From Anadara kagoshimensis (lineage: Eukaryota; Mollusca; Bivalvia; Arcoida; Arcidae): a DNA stretch of 64,000 nucleotides. The position numbers and the translations under genes were made by a program. Below the pieces are notes generated by a model, which saw only the letters and a list, made by a program, of their open reading frames with translations, did no database searches and was not told the DNA's origin. Shown piece after piece: positions 54,480 to 64,000 of this stretch. The DNA is taken from positions 62,001-126,000 of the forward strand of contig CM037869.1 of NCBI GenBank assembly GCA_021292105.1, in the 5' to 3' direction. Each line of letters begins with the position of its first letter. Positions within the stretch are counted from its first letter, which is position 1.

Positions 54480-57322
54480 CGGTAACTTTGTGCGTTTATT
54501 TAAGCGTTTATCAGAATACCCTGACTTTACCGGTAACTTTGTGCGTTTATTAAAGCGTTTACCAGGGTACCCTGACTTTACCGGTAACTTTGTGCGTTCG
54601 TTAAAGCGTTTACCAGGGTACCCTGACTTTACCGGTAACTTTGTGCGTTTATTTAAGCGTTTACCAGGGTACCCTGACTGTACCGGTAACTTTGTGCGTT
54701 TATTTAAGCGTTTACCGGTGTACCCAGGTTGTATCGGTGACTTTGTGCGTTCGTTAAATCATTTACCAGGGTACCCAGGCTGTATCGGTGACTTTGTGCG
54801 TTCGTTAAAGCATTTACCAGTGTACCATGACTGTATCGGTGACTTTGTGCGTTTGTTAAAGCATTTACCAAGGTACCCTGACTGTATCGGTAACTTTGTG
54901 CGTTTGTTAAAGCATTTACCAAGGTACCCTGACTGTACCGGTAACTTTGTGCGTTTGTTAAAGCATTTACCAAGGTACCCTGACTGTACCGGTAACTTTG
55001 TGCGTTGTTAAAGCGTTTACCAGGGTACCCTGACTGTACCAGTAACTTTGTGCGTTTGTTAAAGCGTTTACCAGGGTACCCTGACTGTACCGGTAACTTT
55101 GTGCGTTCGTTAAAGCGTTTACCAGTGTACCATGACTATACTGGTAACTTTGTGCGTTTGTTAAAGCATTTACCAAGGTACCCTGACTGTACCGGTAACT
55201 TTGTGCGTTCGTTTAAGCGTTTGCCAGGGTACCCTGACTGTACCGGTAACTTTGTGCGTTTGTTAAAGCATTTACCAAGGTACCCTGACTGTACCGGTAA
55301 CTTTGTGCGTTCGTTAAAGCGTTTACCAGGGTACCCTGACTGTACCGGTAACTTTGTGCGTTTGTTAAAGCATTTACCAAGGTACCCTGACTGTACCGGT
55401 AACTTTGTGCGTTCGTTAAAGCGTTTACCAGGGTACCCTGACTGTACCGGTAACTTTGTGCGTTTGTTAAAGCATTACCAAGGTACCCTGACTGTACCGG
55501 TAACTTTGTGCGTTTGTTAAAGCGTTTACCAGGGTACCCTGACTGTACCGGTAACTTTGTGCGTTTGTTAAAGCGTTTACCAGGGTGCCCTGACTGTACC
55601 GGTAACTTTGTGCGTTCGTTAAAGCGTTTACCAGGGTACCCTGACTGTACCGGTAACTTTGTGCGTTTGTTAAAGCATTTACCAAGGTACCCTGACTGTA
55701 CCGGTAACTTTGTGCGTTCGTTAAAGCGTTTACCAGGGTACCCTGACTGTACCGGTAACTTTGTGCGTTTGTTAAAGCATTTACCAAGGTACCCTGACTG
55801 TACCGGTAACTTTGTGCGTTCGGTAAAGCATTTACCAAGGTACCCTGACTGTACCGGTAATTTTGTGCGTTCGTTAAAGCGTTTACCAGTGTACCATGAC
55901 TATACCGGTAACTTTGTGCGTTCGTTAAAGCATTTACCAGGGTACCCTGACTGTACCGGTAACTTTGTGCGTTCGTTAAAGCGTTTACCAGGGTACCCTG
56001 ACTGTACCGGTAACTTTGTGCGTTCGTTAAAGCATTTACCAAGGTACCCTGACTGTACCGGTAACTTTGTGCGTTCGTTAAAGCATTTACCAAGGTACCC
56101 TGACTGTACCGGTAACTTTGTGCGTTCGTTAAAGCGTTTACCAGGGTACCATGACTATACCGGTAACTTTGTGCGTTCGTTAAAGCGTTTACCAGGGTAA
56201 CCTGACTGTACCGGTAACTTTGTGCGTTCGTTAAAGCATTTGCCAGGGTACCCTGACTGTACCGGTAACTTTGTGCGTTCGTTAAAGCGTTTACCAGGGT
56301 AACCTGACTGTACCGGTAACTTTGTGCGTTCGTTAAAGCATTTACCAGGGTACCCTGACTGTACCGGTAACTTTGTGCGTTCGTTAAAGCATTTACCAGG
56401 GTACCCTGACTGTACCGGTAACTTTGTGCGTTCGTTAAAGCATTTACCAGGGTACCCTGACTGTACCGGTAACTTTGTGCGTTCGTTAAAGCATTTACCA
56501 GGGTACCCTGACTGTACCGGTAACTTTGTGCGTTCGTTAAAGTATTTACCAGGGTACCCTGACTGTACCGGTAACTTTGTGCGTCTTTTAAAGCATTTAC
56601 CAGGGTACCCTGACTGTACCGGTAACTTTGTGCGTTCGTTAAAGCATTTACCAGGGTACCCTGACTGTACCGGTAACTTTGTGCGTCTTTTAAAGCGTTT
56701 ATCAGGGTACCCTGACTGTACCGGTAACTTTGTGCGTTCGTTAAAGCATTTACCAGGGTACCCTGGCTGTACCGGTAACTTTGTGCGTTCGTTAAAGCGT
56801 TTACCAGGATACCCTGACTGTATCGTAACCTTTTGCGTTCGTTAAAGCATTTACCAGGTACCATGACTGTACCGATAATTTTGCGTTCGTTAAAGCATTT
56901 ACCAGGGTACCCTGACTGTACCGATAATTTTGTGCGTTCGTTAAAGCATTTACCAAGGTACCCTGACTGTACCGGTAACTTTGTGCGTTCGTTAAAGCGT
57001 TTACCAGGGTACCATGACTGTACCGGTAACTTTGTGCGTTCGTTAAAACATTTACCAGTGTACCATGACTGTACCGATAATTTTGTGCGTTCGTTAAAGC
57101 ATTTACCAGGGTACCCTGACTGTACCGATAATTTTGTGCGTTCGTTAAAGCATTTACCAGGTACCCTGACTGTACCGGTAACTTTGTGCGTTTGTTAAAG
57201 CGTTTACCAGGTACCATGACTGTACCGGTAACTTTGTGCGTTCGTTAAAACATTTACCAGTGTACCATGACTGTACCGATAATTTTGTGCGTTCGTTAAA
57301 GCATTTACCAGGGTACCCAGGC
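54480..57322. repeat. 51-bp minisatellite, about 56 copies
   Basis: The unit is TTAAAGCGTTTACCAGGGTA, then CCCTGACTGTACCGGTAAC, then TTTGTGCGTTCG. With a period of 51 = 3 x 17 both strands stay open: up to 465 codons on minus (LVNALTNAQSYRYSQGT per unit) and up to 230 on plus (FVRSLKRLPGYPDCTGN). No start context, signal or partner domain supports a gene. Probably intronic. Confidence 0.95.
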
Positions 57323-57668
57323 GTTTGTTACTTATTTTGATTAATATGCTAGATAAGGTTTACATATATATGATACTAGATCAAAATGATCATATCTTTA
57401 AAGAAGGCATTATGTTCTATTTTATTCTCTCTTATGTTCGTGTCTGTCTTAAGAAATAAAATATTTTTTTTACACCGGGTCAGTGTATCAATATCAGACC
57501 TCTGATTGTCCTCACGACGTGACTGTTATAACAATATAATCTCGGTTTACTTTAGAATAGTTTCAATTTGAGTTTTGACAATATAAAATAAAAACATTAA
57601 ATGACCATACACTTTTGTTGTCTCTCGTTTGGTCTAGATTACACGAGGTTAGTTAAAATGTGTGACTC

Positions 57669-57672
<4 letters not shown>

Positions 57673-57725
<53 letters not shown>
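57673..57725. repeat. (AG)n microsatellite
   Basis: About 26 uninterrupted AG units. Confidence 0.95.
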
Positions 57726-57727
<2 letters not shown>

Positions 57728-57837
57728 TTCTAATTTACAGTACCGGCAGCAGTCTTGAATTTCCAGCGACCACGCACATACCTTTCACACGCACAGATGG
57801 GATGCATGATTTGCCATTCCTTAGCTGGCTATATAAC

Positions 57838-58088
57838 CTGGCCCCGGTTTCACAATCATCCCTTAGCTAAGATTTTCCTTAATTTAAATTTAGCAAATTT
57901 TGATATTCTCTTTTTGGAACTATTGATGAATATTTTTGTCAAAACTAAATGCAAATGTTTTAATCTTGAGGTAATCTTAAAAATAACACCTTAAATTCCT
58001 GAATATATCTGAATACTGATTTGAAAGTTTGCAAGATTTTAGGTAAGGAAAATTTTAGCTAAGGAATGATTGAGAAACCGGGGCCAGT
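57838..58088. mobile_element. MITE with long inverted ends
   Basis: CTGGCCCCGGTTTCACAATC, CTTAGCTAAGATTTTCCTTA on the left; TAAGGAAAATTTTAGCTAAG, GAATGATTGAGAAACCGGGG, CCAG on the right. The inverted ends are about 42 bp. A diverged second piece follows at 58088-58300 (GCTATGCTTTTCCTTAACTA). Confidence 0.75.
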
Positions 58089-59002
58089 CCCAATTTCGCT
58101 ATGCTTTTCCTTAACTAAAGTTAAGCAATTTTCTGAACTAGTAATCAATATTTTTGACAAATCTAATACTAATGTTATAAGCCTGAAATTGTCTTCAAAA
58201 ATGACATCTTAAATTTCCGAATGGCTTAAAAGATTAACGAAATTATTGAGGTTTCAATTTTGAAAGATTTAGACAAATCTTAGTTAAGTAATGGTTTGAA
58301 TCTACACAAGTTGAGTACTGTTGTACCGCTTACATCCAAAGCACCGATATCTTCCCTCAAGTTGATTTCTTGACAATGTGTATACCAGTTTTAATTTTAC
58401 AGCACTGGGTGACCGTTTCCGAATACAGTTCCTCATCAGTAGTGCTTGAACCAAAATTGTGAAACCAAAATTGTTTTCAAGATGTTGCCCCAATGGAACC
58501 AAAACGTATTTTACCAAATTTAAGAATACTGTGCAAGAGGGAGTATACCTTAATTTTTGAGAAATTTAAAATTTTAACTAGCAGCCAGCACATTCAGACA
58601 ATAGTATATTTCTGACAATATTACATTATTATTGCCTATTAAGTTTGTGTTTTAGTATATATTAGTATTAGTGTTTGCAAAAATGTTTTTGGAAATTCGT
58701 TTTATCTACCGATTTTTTTTTATTATATAAACTATTTTAATAAAAATGTAATTTCGACAACAAAACTCGGGATCAGCAGATTCTTACCGTTGTTATTTAC
58801 AGAACGTTTCTTTAAGACAACAAACAAGAGTAACGTTCAGTTCTGTTGCGTTGGATATAGATTTCTACTATTTTATCATCCGTGCTTCATTTTAATATAT
58901 GGTTTTCCGAGAACCAAACCACAACCGCCATTTATTCGTGTGTTATTATGTAACTCAGAATAACATTTAAAACGATCAATAATGCTTAAAGTCGTACTCA
59001 CC

Positions 59003-59060
59003 TAGATTGATTTGTGTATACATGTAATTACTCTCAGTTTGAAGATAATCATTAAATTGT
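59003..59060 (-). other. candidate 5' non-coding first exon of the EGF gene
   Basis: On the minus strand ACAAATCAATCTAG|GTGAGTAC is a near-ideal donor (junction 59003/59002), and the acceptor at 52630 has no other partner I can see. No ATG with a useful frame precedes it. The 5' limit and promoter are not determined. The intron would be about 6.4 kb and would hold the 41-bp and 51-bp arrays. Confidence 0.35.
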
Positions 59061-59469
59061 CCAAATATTTATTATATTATGTGACCATATCGTTGCAGTA
59101 TTGTTACTTCAAGCGTACAATTGTTTTTGTTGGGCAAGCGTGACCTGTATCCGTGTCAGAACCATATCCTGATAACCAGCCAGAAAATCTAGTAAGTTAA
59201 TAAGTTCTGGTCGATATGCATATTAGGTTCATTATATTTAAAGTTTAAATCATAATTGTGTGGAATGCATGGTTCAATGGTTGACGTAACAACAGTGCAC
59301 TACTGCCTTTATACAATGTCAATACAATTTGTTAATACGTTTACATATATATATACGTTTTGTTGATTTTAACATGTAAAGACTGTTTACATTGATATGT
59401 TGAAATTACATTGAAAGTGAACTGTAAATTAAACTTCGAGTCTGATACACATCTTAAATGGATTATTTC

Positions 59470-59705
59470 TTTATGACGGGGCCCGGTGACCAAGTGATAT
59501 AAAACGCCAGCTAACTCTTCCCTACTCCTCTACGTTTCAAATCTCGTTAGGGTAAATACTAGTGCGAGAAATTTTGATATTTCTCTTGCCGAAAGTTGAT
59601 GGGCTTTATCCGGGCACTCTGGGGCCCTCTGCCATTCAAAAACTCATTAGCTCGATATAATTCATATTGTCTTGACTGGAGCTAATATCACTGTTACTAC
59701 ACTCC
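59470..59705 (+). mobile_element. tRNA-derived SINE, worn
   Basis: The head GGGCCCGGTGACCAAGTGAT with a B-box-like TTTCAAATCTCGTTAGGG, the body CTTGCCGAAAGTTGATGGGC and TTTATCCGGGCACTCTGG, and the tail TAGCTCGATATAATTC. Confidence 0.65.
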
Positions 59706-59814
59706 TATTTCGTTATTTATTTTACTAAGATAAACAAGGTTATGTATTAGACACCGTATCGTAATCTTTGCATAGTGGCGCTATTCACTGCAGTAATAGT
59801 GTCTTATTGAATTA

Positions 59815-60430
59815 GTTTGGGGTTGGCAGTTGACAATATATAAATATTACATTTCTGACAGGGTGACAGTACATATTGGCACCTCGAGGAAGCATTGTTT
59901 GCCAAAGTGATAGCCGAGGCTGACAATGCTTTTCGAGAGGTGACAATTACACCGAATGTTTGTTTTATTTTACCAATATATATGATGTTCATCCTTCGAC
60001 TTTAGAAACGACTATATTCATTCAATTTATCGGCCGGGAATGCCTCAAATGCACAGTCATTTGAACTTAGAAATTTACAAAACGTATTCACGGCCCGCTT
60101 AATGGTCCGTTTAGTTGATGCAGAGTCCTTAGACTCTAATAAATTGGCAAGATACTCATTGTCAACCTCGTCAAACCTCTTTTGTTGTTGTTACAGACGA
60201 TTGTAAACAATATCAATAACAGTAAGACGCTTGAGTAGACCCAACTGAAAACATGTTTCGTTCAAAGCGCTGACGTGATTCAGTGAAGGGAGGCGACTCA
60301 AACAAAAAGTACTGTCACATAGTCACGCGCAGCGCTATGTGACATTATAAATTTTATGTGACAGTACAAATTGTTACATAGCTCTTATCCAATGAAATTA
60401 CTAGATTTTTACATAAGGTGTAATAATAAA
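59815..60430. mobile_element. inverted-repeat-rich non-autonomous element
   Basis: Contains mirrored pieces: GTACTGTCACATAG and CTATGTGACA / ATGTGACAGTAC around 60309-60374, and AAGCATTGTTTGCC..GGCTGACAATGCTTTT at 59891-59932. Boundaries unclear. Confidence 0.45.
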
Positions 60431-60784
60431 GGTTGTTTTACATTATGTTGTTCAGTTGTTCTGGAGACGGGTTTAAATAAGCTAGCACTTGTTCCTTATT
60501 CCAGTTTAAAGTCTGTTTTGTGTTGTATTATTTGTATTTAACGATGAATAAAATATTGTTTAAACTAAAGTTATGGTAGTTCAAACAATGTCAGTCCATT
60601 ATTTAGATACCAGAGCAGCAATTTGAAACGAGGTAACTTGTTTAAGATCGAAACATAGCCCCTACGGATTCGTGCCCACGATCCTTGCGAAACCAACTGA
60701 GCTACATGTAAATACTGATTACATATTGAAACACTAATGTTCAAGTATATGTTTTTATTAGTTATTGCAATTCCTATTTGGTTG

Positions 60785-61115
60785 TAATATTGTTTAACGT
60801 CGCATCAGCAGTGTTTCAGTCGCATTCGCGAAGAGAGTAAGTTTATTATTCTCCAAGTATCATAGTCTGTCTTACACTAGCGCGTACTCCGGGGGGTGGG
60901 TGGGTTCAAGGTACAAAATAAAAAGTCATTTGACCACAAACAAGCATTCCACTCCCCAATCACAATATACTGACACCAAGTAAACCAATCGATACTTTTT
61001 TTACAGAGTACCAGGCGAAGAAGCAATATCTCAATGTTTTAAGTCTTATGTTTGACTCGATCAGGATTCGAACCCATGACTCTTGAGGCGGAAGTTCTAC
61101 AGCTCAGGAGCTGTA
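60785..61115 (-). mobile_element. tRNA-derived SINE
   Basis: Same family and orientation as 9068-9480: the tail TTTAACGTCGCATCAGCAGT at 60793 and a head at about 61060-61110 whose complement has GGGTTCGAATCCTGATCG as B box. Confidence 0.7.
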
Positions 61116-61789
61116 TTGCAATTGTAAATATCCAAGTCAGCGACTATATTTACACAGAAATGTATGTAGTAAAAATGTAATTGTTAATGGCGTGATTAAC
61201 TTTTGTCGTCTGTATTCTTTTATTTTATTTTTTTTTGGTTGATTAAAGCCATGTGTATATCATCCTGACTACAATTTAGATTATAACTAGCCAAAATAAC
61301 AAAGTCATATAACCACGTGTGGAATGGATGAGCAGACGATTGTAATCAGATGTTATGTCTGTAACAATTTACGCCCCAAGTGATCAATGTTTGTATCGGT
61401 CACAAAATGGGACAAATATTTTGTTTCTGCTTTTAATTTTTTTTCAATATAATATTATAATATCTTTCTCTTTAAATATTTAAAATATGATAGCTGATTA
61501 AGATCAGAAATGTATCATTATGTAATATAATGTTCTTATATCAGATTTTATAGTTAAACTTTCGTTATAACAATGAAGTATAGTTACATGTATCTAACGA
61601 AGGTTAAAATCAAACCACGATGACACAAATAAATACTAAACACTAAGAATATTGATGTTGACCTTCATCCAAAGTCTTAGAGACCTTAAATACTAAAACA
61701 TTGAAACATTTTCTCATGAACTTAAATAATTCAAGTTCTAGATTCGTTTGTTGCAGTGCATTCAGCAAACCTGGTTGATATAACACTGG
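61116..61789. other. no gene seen
   Basis: AT-rich sequence without recognisable features. Confidence 0.45.
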
Positions 61790-62037
61790 GCAATTAATAA
61801 TCTCACATTAGCTATTTCAAGGTAACATAAGCTATTTCAAGGTTACATTAGCTATTTCAAGGTTACGTAAGCTATAGCTATTTCAAGGTCACATTAGCTA
61901 TGTCAAGGTCACATTAGCTATTTCAAGGTCACATTAGCTATTTTAAGGTTACATTAGCTATTTCAAGGTTACGTAAGCTATGTCAAAGTCACATTAGCTA
62001 TTTCAAGGTCACATTAGCTATGTCAAGGTCACATTAG
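61790..62037. repeat. 20-bp minisatellite, about 12 copies
   Basis: The unit is AAGGTCACATTAGCTATTTC with T/C and T/G variants. Confidence 0.9.
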
Positions 62038-62079
62038 TTTTTGAATAACATTTTATCTAATTAATATCATTATCTTAGA

Positions 62080-62165
62080 GACTTTGTCGGCTTCAAAGTT
62101 TTAACTTCGCTTTGGGATTTTGGTTTGGACATGGAATGGCATGTTTGTATTGGACATATAAGTTT
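62080..62165 (+). mobile_element. RT-element tail scrap
   Basis: TTCAAAGTTTTAACTTCGCT, GGTTTGGACATGGAATGGC and ATGTTTGTATT match the very end of the dispersed tail. Non-functional. Confidence 0.55.
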
Positions 62166-63657
62166 TGTCAACGTTGCTTAAGTCATAAACCATTATGGCG
62201 CCTTTGAATACCCAAGTACTGTTTACAAAGCTCTAATGAGACCATATTCCAGGATTAAATGCCCCTTTCCCCTAAAGTAGGGTGTTTTAAATATGAAAAA
62301 CTACCAAAACCAGAAATTATATTTGAAATGATCCTCACAGCCTCTTTTAAAATTGTTAATTTGATAGTTTTTAATATTTACATTTGTGATGTTTTATTGT
62401 ATTAAATTCTGTTAGAGAGCAAAATAATTATAAGATTGTGTATGGAAGACTTATTGCCCTTATTCATTTTCTCCTCTCTTCTTATTTTTTAATTTTTATT
62501 TTTCCATTTTCCGCACGCATGTCCGTCCTTTTTCTCACTCAATTTCAATGAAACCTTATAGCAACAATGTATTAATCATTTAGATGTTCAATCCGCTTTT
62601 TTTTAATTCCAACATGGCTGCTGTTACCATAAAAATAGGTAAAAGTATCGATAACAACAATCTCTTTAACAAATGGGGGGAGACTTGTCATTGTGCTTGC
62701 CACTATTACAGTTCTAGTTACTAATGCTATTGCAACGTCATACATTTCTTGTGTATTAAGTGGATGTTCCAGCGATTGGAATGCATGTAGTACACGACAG
62801 TGTTTTAATTCATTTTAAAAAACGAAAATAATATATTCAAAAATGCGAAATGTAAATTTAACCATTGACCTATCTAGAAATGGTGTTTATAATGTTATAA
62901 CTTCCATAACAAATCATAACGGGTGCGTTTTTCAGTCTGCTTTGCTGTTTTTGTAACAAGTCTGTCTTTGCTCTTCACTGCTACTTAATACAATATCGCC
63001 AGGGGTCGTTCTGTCAGTTTCCCGCTTAAACACTCTAGTAACTCCAGGTACAGGACACCAGACATCCGCTCTGACGTAGTAACCTTGTTCCTATACACAT
63101 TTAACAATAACTTAACAACTGTATCCAAACAGCACTAACACTATAAACATTGTTTTAAACAGTTCTATGGTTAAATAAACTGTTGTGATATTATCCATAA
63201 ACAAGTTTAAATGTTAGTATCCAGTATATACGTATGTGTCAGGAAAATATCAACGAGATAGATCTTGTCCATACTCAAGGATTATATACAAATGAGATCA
63301 AAATCGCCATTGCAGTTTATATGAATCTTAGCCTTAACTTTTATTTAATAAATAAAATCCAATGTGTACAAACCGTGTTTTTTAATTTAGTAAAAAAAAA
63401 TAAAACAGACAAATAAAATTAGATTGATAGGAATGCCCTAGTTATATTTTCACAGATTCATGAAATTTTCAGAATATTGAGTAAAACAAATCGACATATG
63501 TTGAATTACACTTTGTTGCCGAATGCTGGTGATTTTCTGTAAGTATTCAGGTCTTTCTTCATCATAGCACTTCGATACAATGGAAACACTCTGGAGCGTA
63601 AAATGTTCTTATAATGTAATCATCACTTACTGGTTGGTTTGTGTCAAATACAATATG
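62166..63657. other. no gene seen
   Basis: About 62505-62720 (CGCACGCATGTCCGTCC, TCAATTTCAATGAAACCTT, GGGGGAGACTTGTCATTGTG) looks like a dispersed non-coding repeat. Nothing else supported. Confidence 0.45.
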
Positions 63658-63751
63658 CCTGAAGTATAGGTAAACCATTGTCATGTTGGGATTAAACTGC
63701 AACACCTGAAGTATAGGTAAACCATTGTCATGTTGGGATTTAACTGCAACA
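63658..63751. repeat. 47-bp tandem duplication
   Basis: Two near-identical copies of CCTGAAGTATAGGTAAACC, ATTGTCATGTTGGGATT, TAACTGCAACA, with one base difference. Confidence 0.9.
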
Positions 63752-64000
63752 CTGTTAAATTTGTAATTGTCAATTTTTTTTTTTAAAAAAAACAAGCACC
63801 AAAACACAATTCTCTCTTTCCCTTAATAGCTAAACCAAGTTGCATGAAAATGAGCACAGCACTACTGTTATTTGCTATTAAGAGCTAAAGTAATTAAATA
63901 TCAAACCAATTTCAAACCTCCTTTAGATTTTTGACTGGGACGTAAAACCCATTCAATGAATTAAACCTCCTATAATTGAGTATGGACCATTGTTATGAAG

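Noticed and set aside
54704-54973. Separate short minus-strand repeat ORFs at the start of the 51-bp array
   Set aside because: Same array artefact, split by small indels.
55467-56864. 465-codon minus-strand ORF as a repeat protein gene
   Set aside because: It lies wholly in a 51-bp tandem array that is open on both strands. No signal, domain or flanking exon supports it.

Overview
The window is animal nuclear DNA, most likely from a bivalve mollusc. It is AT-rich, its genes are split by long introns, and it is full of repeats that I recognise as typical of bivalves: tRNA-headed SINEs, a SINE opening with a GAGGCCCCGTGTCACGG head, 'AGGCCCATGGGCCT' elements, TA- and TTAA-flanked MITEs, and scattered tails of one reverse-transcriptase element. 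No bacterial features are present. The species is not determined.

Layout. 1-1.3 kb: 3' half of a LINE. 2-16.5 kb: no intact gene; dispersed repeats, nested transposons, a 27-bp minisatellite and one decayed EGF-like exon. 16.7-23.4 kb, minus strand: a SET-domain methyltransferase gene of the KMT5A/SET8-like kind, with an acidic exon and a C-terminal Myb/SANT-like domain. Its introns hold a pogo-type MITE, a hAT relic and a SINE. 24.2-52.6 kb, minus strand: a large gene for a single-pass membrane protein. It has a signal-peptide exon, twelve EGF-like exons, at least six tiny Ser/Thr-rich linker exons (18-30 nt), and a last exon with a transmembrane helix and a short tail carrying a YDNM motif. 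A candidate 5' non-coding exon lies near 59.0 kb, so the gene may span about 35 kb. 59-64 kb: no gene recognised; SINEs, inverted-repeat elements and short tandem repeats.

The EGF gene is the centre of interest. Every internal exon is phase 1-1, so any exon could be skipped or duplicated without a frame change. Two EGF exons (33.5 and 35.2 kb) come from a recent tandem duplication of about 1.7 kb. Three EGF exons are exactly one base short of a multiple of three, and each regains the six-cysteine pattern with one more base, so the locus carries either real lesions or base-call errors. Its introns hold at least eight tandem arrays, about 11 kb in total. One array (44.0-46.3 kb) is built around the 3' end and splice donor of the neighbouring EGF exon and so repeats a donor dozens of times. 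Another (52.8-54.1 kb) repeats CAG|GTGAG-type donors. A third (49.7-50.3 kb) continues the reading frame of an EGF exon as a 12-residue repeat.

All coordinates were read by eye from splice consensus, phase and domain pattern. No alignment or expression data were used.
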